64,000 bases of DNA from positions 1,828,989 through 1,892,988 of the forward strand of contig MTMF02000009.1 of the NCBI GenBank assembly GCA_002011125.2, read 5' to 3'. Under the pieces are notes generated by a model. That model worked only from the letters and a program-made list of their open reading frames with translations. It was not told the DNA's origin and did not search any database. The position numbers were made by a program, and so were the translations under genes. This document shows positions 9,352 through 17,054 of the stretch, piece after piece; the stretch's first letter is position 1, and each line of letters opens with the position of its first letter. The stretch is from Candidatus Hydrothermarchaeum profundi (GTDB taxonomy: Archaea > Hydrothermarchaeota > Hydrothermarchaeia > Hydrothermarchaeales > Hydrothermarchaeaceae).

Positions 9352-10224
9352 ATGGGTATAGAGGATCTACTTAAAAGCGGGCCTCTTATTGGGAAAGAAC
9401 TCTACATTTTAAGCGGGATAGAAATCTTTCAATTATGGAGAGCATGCAAGCTAGATAACAAGATCGTGATGAAAGCTGTAGGAAAAAAGTACCTGCGGTT
9501 CGATAAGAATGTTCCGGGATATGTTCGGCTATCACCTGCAATTGAGAGAGAATTTTTAACTTACACTGTGGTAGGATTAGACTTAGATGAGGTAGAGAGA
9601 AAAGCAAAGGAGCTAGAGAATGAGATAATTAAAATAAGCGAGGAAAAACTTGCCCTTTCAAGGAAGATTGCTAGAGAGATACTAGATCAAACAGGAATTA
9701 GAAAAGACATCTGTTTTATAATAGGCGGAGATGTTCCGCATAGGATGGCGCACCGAGACCCAAGACCTGAAAGAAGCACAGGAGAGATGGTCTCGGGCTC
9801 TGATCTCGACATAATAGTCGTAGCATCTGATAACCTGCCTGAGAACGAGTTTAATACCATAGACGAGAGTATGTACCTTAAAAAGCATGCTCTACTAAGA
9901 GCCCCTGTGAAAGAAGAAATAGATTATTTAGTCAAACGATTTTCAAAGGTAGAGGAACAGACTAAGTTTGATTCATTTGACAGAATGGTAGCTTGCAAAA
10001 TAATTGCAGAGGGAGAATTCCTACATGGAGATAAAAGCCTCTACCAGAAGATAATTAGATTACTAGAACAAAAAAACATCTATAAAAAATTAGAAGAGCT
10101 CGAGTATAAGGCGAAAGGAGACAGAAAACTTGCAGAGGAATATTTGTTAAAAAAAGAGAAAATCGAGGAAGAGGATTACTTGAAACTCTTCAGTACCACA
10201 GAAGAATTTAGTGAGATTTTTTGA
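9352..10224 (+). CDS. Putative nucleotidyltransferase-fold protein
   Basis: The frame runs open from 9256, but that part overlaps cca antisense and does not look like protein, so ATG at 9352 is preferred (290 aa). The first ~75 residues resemble a small winged-helix domain, then comes a coiled segment (about 85-125). A GGDVPHRMAHRD...GSDLDIIV stretch looks like the G-S...D-x-D core of minimal nucleotidyltransferases. The C-terminal third is helical and charged. The substrate is unknown. It could act on RNA or nucleotides, given the tRNA-enzyme neighbours, but this is weak inference. It overlaps the convergent HTH gene by 17 bases. Confidence 0.7.
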   Translation: MGIEDLLKSGPLIGKELYILSGIEIFQLWRACKLDNKIVMKAVGKKYLRFDKNVPGYVRLSPAIEREFLTYTVVGLDLDEVERKAKELENEIIKISEEKLALSRKIAREILDQTGIRKDICFIIGGDVPHRMAHRDPRPERSTGEMVSGSDLDIIVVASDNLPENEFNTIDESMYLKKHALLRAPVKEEIDYLVKRFSKVEEQTKFDSFDRMVACKIIAEGEFLHGDKSLYQKIIRLLEQKNIYKKLEELEYKAKGDRKLAEEYLLKKEKIEEEDYLKLFSTTEEFSEIF

Positions 10225-10777
10225 GTGAAGTACGAGTATAGCCCAGCTCCTCCAAGTCTTTATAAATCACCAATCTTGAAACACCATAAATCCTCGCAAC
10301 CTGTGAAATGTTAAGAGTCGAAGGATTATTACCTAATAACTCAACAATTTTTTTAAGTCTCCCCCTCCTCTGCTTTGCTTCTACAACCGACTCTAATACA
10401 TCTTCATTTACTGCCGCAACAATCGTTGTATATATCCTGCCAGGTAGCGGAGTAGTAATTGTTTTTGTAAATACGTCTACTACCTCTCCCTTTTTTCCTG
10501 CTAATATCTTATTAAGTTTTTCAGCTGCCTTCGCCATTGCGGAATCCCTAGTCGCTCCCCTCTCATTTATGCCTACTACCCTTTTCCTTCTAGGCTCGCT
10601 CCCCCCTACCGCAACGCTAACAGTAACGTATGCTCCCGCTGGCCCAGAGGAAACATCTGTGTTAACTTTCATTATAACGCCATCTATCACTGCCAGCCTC
10701 TGATTTATTCTCTCTACTACAGTGCTCAACGCTTTACTAACGGTGCTACCAGAGGCCGTCTCGCTTATAATTCTCAT
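10208..10777 (-). CDS. Conserved-looking archaeal protein with C-terminal HTH
   Basis: 189 residues. The N-terminal ~125 residues look like a beta-rich domain with charged turns (SEPRRKRVVG, KKGEVVDVFT). The C-terminal ~45 residues form a clear helix-turn-helix (ISQVARIYGVSRLVIYKDLEELG). It is probably a DNA-binding regulator whose N-terminal domain binds a ligand or dimerises. I cannot name the family. It overlaps the convergent upstream gene by 17 bases and precedes thpR on the same strand. Confidence 0.65.
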   Translation of the reverse strand: MRIISETASGSTVSKALSTVVERINQRLAVIDGVIMKVNTDVSSGPAGAYVTVSVAVGGSEPRRKRVVGINERGATRDSAMAKAAEKLNKILAGKKGEVVDVFTKTITTPLPGRIYTTIVAAVNEDVLESVVEAKQRRGRLKKIVELLGNNPSTLNISQVARIYGVSRLVIYKDLEELGYTRTSLKKSH

Positions 10778-10870
10778 TAAGTTCCTTTTTTATTAATCGG
10801 ATTATATTATTTTTAGGTTTACAATAATGCAAATCTTGGAAATCATTTTTATGCACCTCTAGAACTATCC

Positions 10871-11416
10871 TTATAACGCCACCGACTTTATAGTAGAGTA
10901 GATTGGACCTTTTGGGGTTAGAGTGCTCCTTTTAAGCTCTACCTTATCAACTAACGCCTTGCCAAAACTTCTGGTTGCATTTTCAACGACAAAATCTTTT
11001 ACATCTTCTCTTCCACGAGGCGACCTAACCCTCGCCAGAGTGAGATGCGGATCAAACTTTTTCCTCTCTTTTCCTATGCCCAAGCTAGAAAGATTTTCCT
11101 CTAACCTTGATTGCATCTCTATAAGCTTCTCTTTATTTTCTTCAATACCCACCCATATAACCCGTATATACCTTAGACTAGGAAATACCCCCACACCTCT
11201 AAGCGAGACTTCAAAAGGAGAAAAAGGAGAAAAAGCTTTAATCATTGCATCATAAATATCGCCCACCATGTCTTCACCGACCTCCCCAAGAAACTTTAGA
11301 GTCAAATGAAGATTTTGAGGCTCCACGAGCTTGAGGCCGGCTTTAAGTTGAGCCAATTCGTCTAAGATTCCAACTAATGCACTATTTTTAATATCAACAG
11401 CGATAAAACTCCTCAT
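10871..11416 (-). CDS. thpR: RNA 2',3'-cyclic phosphodiesterase / 2'-5' RNA ligase
   Basis: 2H phosphoesterase superfamily, 181 aa. The two catalytic HxTx tetrads are HLTL at 37-40 and HLTL at 124-127. It hydrolyses 2',3'-cyclic phosphates at RNA ends and can join tRNA halves through a 2'-5' bond in vitro. Length and motif spacing match the ThpR/LigT family. Confidence 0.93.
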   Translation of the reverse strand: MRSFIAVDIKNSALVGILDELAQLKAGLKLVEPQNLHLTLKFLGEVGEDMVGDIYDAMIKAFSPFSPFEVSLRGVGVFPSLRYIRVIWVGIEENKEKLIEMQSRLEENLSSLGIGKERKKFDPHLTLARVRSPRGREDVKDFVVENATRSFGKALVDKVELKRSTLTPKGPIYSTIKSVAL

Positions 11417-11424
11417 GATATGAA

Positions 11425-12426
11425 CTATAGCTTTCTTAAAATCAGCCCCCCTACAGCTGCGATAACAACAATACTTGCAACTATCAAGCCTATCACTCCA
11501 ACGGGTAAGCCCCCTTCAGAGACGGCTACGGGTTGCTCTGTGGGAGCAACCATCTGGATTTCCGACTGCATTCCTAGAGAAGCTTCAGCCAAGCTTATAT
11601 GCCTCCCAGCTTCCTCTATCTTTACCTTTGCATCCTTCTTATTACCTGCCAAAAGATCGTCTATAGCCGAGTTCAATGAGCTTTTCGCAGTATCGATGTG
11701 GGAGGAGATTTCTCCAACGTTCTCTCCTGCCTTCTCTTTAACATTAACCCTGTAAACCAGTTTCTCAATCTCTCCATCGTAATTTATAATATCTTTGAGC
11801 AAGGGTTCTATCTCAAACTCGGCCTTAATTTCCTGAGTAAAGGAAATCCCATCAAATATAGCTACAAAGTGGTCTTCAAAGCCGCTGACACCCTGCCAAA
11901 GTTCTCTCCAAGGAGTAGGCTTATAACCCGAAGGGATATACCCTACAGGTACATGCAACCTCACGATTCCTCCTACAGATCCCAGCTCAACATTTTTGCC
12001 CCCCTCGAGTATAGCCTCTGGTTTTCCAAATTTCACTGATGTGCTATACCCTGTGTCTGTCCTACTTAATAACCCCATTGCTTTAAACCTAAACCTCACG
12101 ATTCCTTTAGCACCGGGGTCTACAGGATCTATTAGGCTAACTTTAACATAGGGTAGTCCAGACTCCTCAGAGATAGAAATCTCTTTTACATTTTTTTTGG
12201 AAAACTCTTCATCGCTTTCAATCAGATCAAGTGCAGAGGCAGAGAAAGGCATTTTAAGCCCCACTACTTTCTCTTCAAACCCGTTAGCTATAGAAAGATC
12301 CAGCTCAACTACCGCATCAGGTATTTTATAGCTAACTGAGGCTTGCCATCTGTCAACGCTTACAGAGCCCTGAGCCGCGACAACCGGGAAAAACAAGAAC
12401 AAAGCCAAAAAAAACAAAAACCTCAC
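11425..12426 (-). CDS. Membrane-anchored extracytoplasmic protein, copy A (partner of pentaheme cytochrome)
   Basis: Signal peptide (1-18), a long beta-rich ectodomain, a helical segment (about 235-290) and a C-terminal membrane helix (about 308-330). No cysteines or heme motifs are present. It is paralogous to the protein at 13034-14065: the first ~33 residues and an internal PWRELWQGVSGFEDHFVAIF block are identical at DNA level, while the rest is diverged. GTG at 12426 overlaps the TGA of the upstream cytochrome gene (GTGA), so translation is coupled and the two proteins probably work together at the cell surface. Function unknown. Ends in UAG. Confidence 0.8.
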   Translation of the reverse strand: MRFLFFLALFLFFPVVAAQGSVSVDRWQASVSYKIPDAVVELDLSIANGFEEKVVGLKMPFSASALDLIESDEEFSKKNVKEISISEESGLPYVKVSLIDPVDPGAKGIVRFRFKAMGLLSRTDTGYSTSVKFGKPEAILEGGKNVELGSVGGIVRLHVPVGYIPSGYKPTPWRELWQGVSGFEDHFVAIFDGISFTQEIKAEFEIEPLLKDIINYDGEIEKLVYRVNVKEKAGENVGEISSHIDTAKSSLNSAIDDLLAGNKKDAKVKIEEAGRHISLAEASLGMQSEIQMVAPTEQPVAVSEGGLPVGVIGLIVASIVVIAAVGGLILRKL

Positions 12427-13016
12427 TCCCCCACCCCCCTCAACAACTCCTCAACATTAGCCATAGTAGGCTGATGAATCCTGCCAACACTACCAACATG
12501 ACAGCTACCGCAAGAACCAGACCCCTTAACAACATGGATCTCAATATAATTACCATCAAAATGACACTGCTCACAAACCAAGAGATCCCCCGGCCTCACA
12601 GAAGGAATAGTCACACCCCCGGCCTCACTAAAACTATGACAATCCGTACAATCCAAAAGCCCCTTATCCAAACGAGCCTCATGAATCCTATGAATAGAAA
12701 CCCCATGACAAGTCGTACAAACCTTAGGAGTCCTATTCCTAAGAGAATCCAGCTTAGTGATATCCCTCACATTATGAAAGCCCTCAACCCTACCATGACA
12801 ATCCGGACAAGAAATAGACAACCCAGAAGCCTCAGCAGACTTCTCCACCACGGGAGCAACACCCCCGGCCTCAGACCTAGCCCTCTCCAACTCAGACAAA
12901 TAATACTGAACAGTCTTATCCAAAACCTGGCCATAATAAACCGAAGCCCCCGCATAAGTAATCACGGCGCTCAAGCCCATCATCACCAACAAGACAACAA
13001 CAACACCAAACGTCCT
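12334..13016. repeat. Direct repeat unit A, 683 bp
   Basis: This block is identical, as far as I can read, to 13973-14655, at a constant offset of 1639 bases. It covers nearly all of the cytochrome gene and the first ~33 codons of the downstream surface gene, and ends sharply on both sides. It marks a tandem duplication later kept uniform. Confidence 0.93.
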
Positions 13017-13034
13017 CACAGCCACCATCTCCAT
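12423..13034 (-). CDS. Membrane-anchored pentaheme c-type cytochrome, copy A
   Basis: 203 aa. One N-terminal membrane helix (about 9-32) and a linker precede a domain with five CXXCH motifs at 76-80, 106-110, 129-133, 154-158 and 175-179. Exactly five further histidines (87, 115, 118, 167, 187) could supply the distal ligands, suggesting five bis-His hemes facing outside the membrane. From residue 7 the protein is identical to copy B; only the N-terminus (MEMVAVRT) differs. It overlaps the TAA of the upstream surface gene (TAATG). The coding strand is strikingly G- and T-rich at third positions. Likely role: electron transfer at the envelope; the partner is unknown. Confidence 0.9.
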   Translation of the reverse strand: MEMVAVRTFGVVVVLLVMMGLSAVITYAGASVYYGQVLDKTVQYYLSELERARSEAGGVAPVVEKSAEASGLSISCPDCHGRVEGFHNVRDITKLDSLRNRTPKVCTTCHGVSIHRIHEARLDKGLLDCTDCHSFSEAGGVTIPSVRPGDLLVCEQCHFDGNYIEIHVVKGSGSCGSCHVGSVGRIHQPTMANVEELLRGVGE

Positions 13035-14065
13035 TAATCCTCTTTTCTTTCACCACCTTCTTCTTTTCCTATTAATCTTATTACAATGCCTCCTATAATT
13101 GAGAGAATTATTATACTTAATATAATGCCTGAGAAAATTAAATATTGTGGAATTACCTTTGTTTCTTTTTCAGCGGGTTCTTTGGTTTCTCCGCTTGGAA
13201 CTTCGGACTCTAATCCAAGGGAAACCTTAGCTATGGTTATATATCTGCGAGCAGCTTCCAATTCCACTTCGGCCTTTTCATTATTCCCCTGCACCAAGTT
13301 ATCTATGGATTCCCCGAGGGTAGTTTTTGCTCTATCAACATAGTTTTCCGCTACTACAACGTCTTCCCCAGCGCTTTTTCTAAAATTTATTTCATTAGTG
13401 AGCTTCTCTATTTCGCCATCAGCCTCTATTATATCATAAAGCTTGGGTTCCTCCCTAAATTTCACAATTATTTGTTGGGTTATAGTCACATCCTCAAATA
13501 TGGCTACAAAGTGGTCTTCAAAGCCGCTGACACCCTGCCAAAGTTCTCTCCAAGGCTCTGGCTCGTATTCAACAGGAAGCTGGCCTACTGGAAAGTGAAC
13601 TTTAATTGTTCCCGCACCTATCTGAACCGGAACTTTACTTCCATCCTCGAGTATAGCTGTTGGCTTAGAAAAACTCAGAGTAGTGGTGGAAATCCCGTTC
13701 GTTGTTCTGGTGAGTCCCTCTGTAGAGAACTTTAAAAAAATCTCTCTTGAAGCTCCTTTTTCAATAGGTCTACTGAATATTATTTCGAACTTCGATTTAT
13801 CATCTATGGCGGAGGATTTTACAGTAAAGGTCTCATTTTCAAATCTTTCCTCTTCGGGTATATAGTCTGCATACTTCGCATTAATAATAAGCTCTATACC
13901 AACAACCTTCATTTCCATGTTATTAGTTAATAGAAAATTGAAATCCAAATTTTCTTTCAAAAGATTATAAGAAACTGAGGCTTGCCATCTGTCAACGCTT
14001 ACAGAGCCCTGAGCCGCGACAACCGGGAAAAACAAGAACAAAGCCAAAAAAAACAAAAACCTCAC
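13034..14065 (-). CDS. Membrane-anchored extracytoplasmic protein, copy B (partner of pentaheme cytochrome)
   Basis: 343 aa with the same plan as copy A: signal peptide (1-18), beta-rich ectodomain, helical stretch (about 240-295), C-terminal membrane helix (about 313-333) and a charged tail rich in Glu/Lys. The signal peptide and the PWRELWQGVSGFEDHFVAIF block match copy A exactly. Elsewhere the ectodomains differ strongly, unlike the adjacent cytochromes. The GTG start overlaps the upstream cytochrome stop (GTGA). The strong divergence next to an identical partner suggests the two ectodomains bind different things. Function unknown. Confidence 0.8.
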   Translation of the reverse strand: MRFLFFLALFLFFPVVAAQGSVSVDRWQASVSYNLLKENLDFNFLLTNNMEMKVVGIELIINAKYADYIPEEERFENETFTVKSSAIDDKSKFEIIFSRPIEKGASREIFLKFSTEGLTRTTNGISTTTLSFSKPTAILEDGSKVPVQIGAGTIKVHFPVGQLPVEYEPEPWRELWQGVSGFEDHFVAIFEDVTITQQIIVKFREEPKLYDIIEADGEIEKLTNEINFRKSAGEDVVVAENYVDRAKTTLGESIDNLVQGNNEKAEVELEAARRYITIAKVSLGLESEVPSGETKEPAEKETKVIPQYLIFSGIILSIIILSIIGGIVIRLIGKEEGGERKED

Positions 14066-14655
14066 TCCCCCACCCCCCTCAACAACTCCTCAACATTAGC
14101 CATAGTAGGCTGATGAATCCTGCCAACACTACCAACATGACAGCTACCGCAAGAACCAGACCCCTTAACAACATGGATCTCAATATAATTACCATCAAAA
14201 TGACACTGCTCACAAACCAAGAGATCCCCCGGCCTCACAGAAGGAATAGTCACACCCCCGGCCTCACTAAAACTATGACAATCCGTACAATCCAAAAGCC
14301 CCTTATCCAAACGAGCCTCATGAATCCTATGAATAGAAACCCCATGACAAGTCGTACAAACCTTAGGAGTCCTATTCCTAAGAGAATCCAGCTTAGTGAT
14401 ATCCCTCACATTATGAAAGCCCTCAACCCTACCATGACAATCCGGACAAGAAATAGACAACCCAGAAGCCTCAGCAGACTTCTCCACCACGGGAGCAACA
14501 CCCCCGGCCTCAGACCTAGCCCTCTCCAACTCAGACAAATAATACTGAACAGTCTTATCCAAAACCTGGCCATAATAAACCGAAGCCCCCGCATAAGTAA
14601 TCACGGCGCTCAAGCCCATCATCACCAACAAGACAACAACAACACCAAACGTCCT
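13973..14655. repeat. Direct repeat unit B, 683 bp
   Basis: Second copy of the identical block described at 12334-13016. The sequences diverge immediately outside both ends (promoter side AGCCATTGGG here, CACAGCCACC in copy A). Confidence 0.93.
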
Positions 14656-14661
14656 AGCCAT
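14062..14661 (-). CDS. Membrane-anchored pentaheme c-type cytochrome, copy B
   Basis: 199 aa, identical to copy A except for the first few residues. One N-terminal membrane helix, then five CXXCH heme sites (residues 72-76, 102-106, 125-129, 150-154, 171-175) and five extra histidines. ATG at 14661 is preceded by GGAGAGG. As first gene of the minus-strand run it is probably transcribed from an AT-rich promoter at 14690-14730, with the surface protein and the second unit following. No cytochrome c maturation genes are visible in the window. Confidence 0.9.
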   Translation of the reverse strand: MARTFGVVVVLLVMMGLSAVITYAGASVYYGQVLDKTVQYYLSELERARSEAGGVAPVVEKSAEASGLSISCPDCHGRVEGFHNVRDITKLDSLRNRTPKVCTTCHGVSIHRIHEARLDKGLLDCTDCHSFSEAGGVTIPSVRPGDLLVCEQCHFDGNYIEIHVVKGSGSCGSCHVGSVGRIHQPTMANVEELLRGVGE

Positions 14662-14757
14662 TGGGTTCCTCTCCTTTCCTTTACTGTCAAGAAAAATGCA
14701 TTAAGCCTTTTTAAATTTTATTGAAATTTTCTTCAATGTTTTGGATTTCACCGCAAC

Positions 14758-15249
14758 CTATAAAAGTTTTTTTCTTGCCTTCAAAAAAAAGCCGCAAACC
14801 CAAGGAGTTTTAAAGTCTTGGTACGTCCACTCAAAATAGTTACATCCATTCTTCTTAAAGGTTAAAGTGACCTCAGCGTATATTCCTTCCCCTAAATATA
14901 TTCTATGAGGGAACTCTTTGGTTGTCGCCAGAACTAAGTTTGCTTTGGTTATGTAACCCGGATCTATGTTTATCCTCCTTTTTCCATTAACTGCAAATTC
15001 TTTTTCTAGATTGTTAGTATACTTCTTGATAGACGCAAGTTCTCCGCGATCTATGATCCTCTCAAAAATAATAAATCTTTTTATTAGAGGTCTGCCCATC
15101 TCTTTAAAATAATACTCTGTAAAATCAAAGTTAAAGGGATTGCTTTTCGTTTCTATTTTGCCAAATTTTTCCACCATCCTATCAAGTGCTACCATATATG
15201 TTTCTTCATCCCTGTATAACAAGCCCACGAAGAGTTTTGCAGGAACCAA
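14758..15249 (-). CDS. DUF4416 family protein
   Basis: 163 aa. The family-like features are the N-terminal VPAKLFVGLLYRDE, the central FTEYYFKEMG, and the conserved NIDPGYITKANLVLATTKEFPHRIYLGEGIYAEVTL region, quoted here in parts. The function of DUF4416 is unknown; it is a soluble cytoplasmic protein. The start is TTG at 15249. Ends in UAG. Confidence 0.85.
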   Translation of the reverse strand: MVPAKLFVGLLYRDEETYMVALDRMVEKFGKIETKSNPFNFDFTEYYFKEMGRPLIKRFIIFERIIDRGELASIKKYTNNLEKEFAVNGKRRINIDPGYITKANLVLATTKEFPHRIYLGEGIYAEVTLTFKKNGCNYFEWTYQDFKTPWVCGFFLKARKKLL

Positions 15250-15459
15250 AGCTAATCACCCTAAAATTTAAATACAGTAAATGAACGATAAAAAATTGGG
15301 TGAATTCATATTCAAACTTATCTAGATGAATGGATCGGTATTAGGACTAGAGAAGTAAAAGAGAAAGAAGAAATTTTCCGTGAGGCTAGGCCAGCGAGAC
15401 TTATAAAACTTGAGCCTGCGGGATTCCCTCTCAGAGACAGCAAAACCTATTCCATAAAT

Positions 15460-16422
15460 ATGGGGGATGAAAAGCTCTTCGAAATATATGCTAAGGAGCA
15501 GTGGATGGGCAACACTATCTCTGTCGGGGATTATCTCTTCGACCAGAGGATTATACCGGATTTTGCATTTAAAGTTATAAAAGTGATCCCAAGAGGCGAA
15601 GTCACGATAACAGAGGATACTAGGATACGATTGAAAGGTGACGAAAGAAGAGAAATTAAAGGCATACGATATACTTTCAGCGATATTGTAGGCCACTCAG
15701 AGGTAAAAAAGAAGTGCAAAATAATAATAAAATACCTACGGAATCCTAATACCTTTGGAGAATGGGCTCCTAAGAATGTCCTATTTTACGGGCCTCCAGG
15801 CACAGGCAAAACGATGACTGCTAAGGCTCTTGCTACTGAGACAGATTCCTCGCTTTATTTGATAAGAGCTACTGATCTCATAGGCGAATATGTAGGAGAC
15901 GGGGCGAAGAAAATCCATGAATTATTCAAAAAAGCATCATCTACCGCTCCTTCAGTTATATTTCTCGACGAGCTAGATGCAATCGGCTTAGATAGATCCT
16001 ATCAGGTCATACGAGGGGATGTCTCAGAAGTAGTAAATGCTTTGTTAACGGAGCTTGAGGGATTACATGAGAATAAAGGTGTGGTGACAATAGCAGCCAC
16101 GAATAACCCTGCAATTTTAGACTATGCTCTAAGGAGCAGGTTCGAAGAGGAGATGGAGTTTAAGCTACCGAATCCAAAAGAAAGACTTGAAATACTTAGG
16201 AAATATTCTAAAAAACTGCCGTTGAAGTTAGAAGCAGACATTAGAGAATATGTCGGAAAAACGGAGGGATTTTCTGGCAGGGATTTAAAGGAGAAACTTC
16301 TTAAAGCTGCGCTTCATCGAGCTATTTTGGAAGATTCCAACGTGATCACCCAAAAGCATCTTGAGGATGCTTTTAAAGCGGTGCCACCTAAATCTAGTCC
16401 TCCGAAAGAGATGTTTACATAA
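15460..16422 (+). CDS. AAA+ ATPase, proteasome-activator/Cdc48-like
   Basis: 320 aa from the first ATG. An N-terminal substrate or adaptor domain precedes an AAA domain with Walker A GPPGTGKT (111-118), Walker B VIFLDELDA (about 166-174), a sensor-1 AATNN and an arginine-finger region ALRSRFEEEM. The small C-terminal lid follows (GFSGRDLKEK). The frame upstream of this ATG stays open to 15304 and reads like real protein (for example REARPARLIKLEPAGF), yet holds no ATG, GTG or TTG. The true start may be a rare codon, or a base may be missing. The role is probably protein unfolding or remodelling. Confidence 0.85.
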   Translation: MGDEKLFEIYAKEQWMGNTISVGDYLFDQRIIPDFAFKVIKVIPRGEVTITEDTRIRLKGDERREIKGIRYTFSDIVGHSEVKKKCKIIIKYLRNPNTFGEWAPKNVLFYGPPGTGKTMTAKALATETDSSLYLIRATDLIGEYVGDGAKKIHELFKKASSTAPSVIFLDELDAIGLDRSYQVIRGDVSEVVNALLTELEGLHENKGVVTIAATNNPAILDYALRSRFEEEMEFKLPNPKERLEILRKYSKKLPLKLEADIREYVGKTEGFSGRDLKEKLLKAALHRAILEDSNVITQKHLEDAFKAVPPKSSPPKEMFT

Positions 16423-16855
16423 CTAGATTTACATCTTCCTTGAAACATTGAAAGACTATACTTGTTCTTATTTCACTTAGACCTCTGATGGCCGTTAATT
16501 TTTTCTCCACAATTTCTCTCAATGTGGCTGTATCCTTGGTCCTAATTTTTATTATAATGTCGTAGTCTCCAACCGTAGTATACACCTCAGATACATCATC
16601 TAATTTTGCAAGCTCCTCTGCAATTGAATTCGTCTTTCCTACCTCACATCTTATATTGATTAGTGCCGTTATGCCTTTTCCGTATGCATTTTGATCTACA
16701 AGTACTGTAAAGCTCCTTATAACCTTGTCTTCAAGCTTTTTTATCCTTTTATGCACAGCTACATCAGAGATCTTTACGCTTTTAGCGATATCTTTGTAAG
16801 GCATTCGAGAATTTTTTTTCAAAACCTCAAGGATTTTTTCATCAATTTCATCCAT
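16415..16855 (-). CDS. Lrp/AsnC family transcription regulator
   Basis: 146 aa. N-terminal winged HTH (MPYKDIAKSVKISDVAVHKR, residues 19-38) followed by a RAM/AsnC effector domain (about 65-140, with TTVGDYDIIIKI). It is a typical archaeal feast/famine regulator, probably binding an amino acid. The gene overlaps the end of the convergent AAA gene by eight bases. Confidence 0.93.
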   Translation of the reverse strand: MDEIDEKILEVLKKNSRMPYKDIAKSVKISDVAVHKRIKKLEDKVIRSFTVLVDQNAYGKGITALINIRCEVGKTNSIAEELAKLDDVSEVYTTVGDYDIIIKIRTKDTATLREIVEKKLTAIRGLSEIRTSIVFQCFKEDVNLVM

Positions 16856-17054
16856 CCAAAACCTCCAAGTTAATCTTTCTAACCCAACCTAAGGATTTAT
16901 TTTTAACTAATATGATTAAGTTTGATTATCTATAAAAATATTTGCTATATGGTTAATAAATAAACTTCGAAACGTTTTTATATCTTTCTTCCTATTATTA
17001 CCTTAATAGTTTGAAGCTTATTTGTTCGAGAGTCTAAAAGTTGGTGGGTCGGTA

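Noticed and set aside
12474-13037. 187-codon and, at 14113-14724, 203-codon frames opposite the cytochromes
   Set aside because: Antisense shadows of heme-motif-rich genes; low-complexity Thr/Asn/Arg sequence and no start signals.
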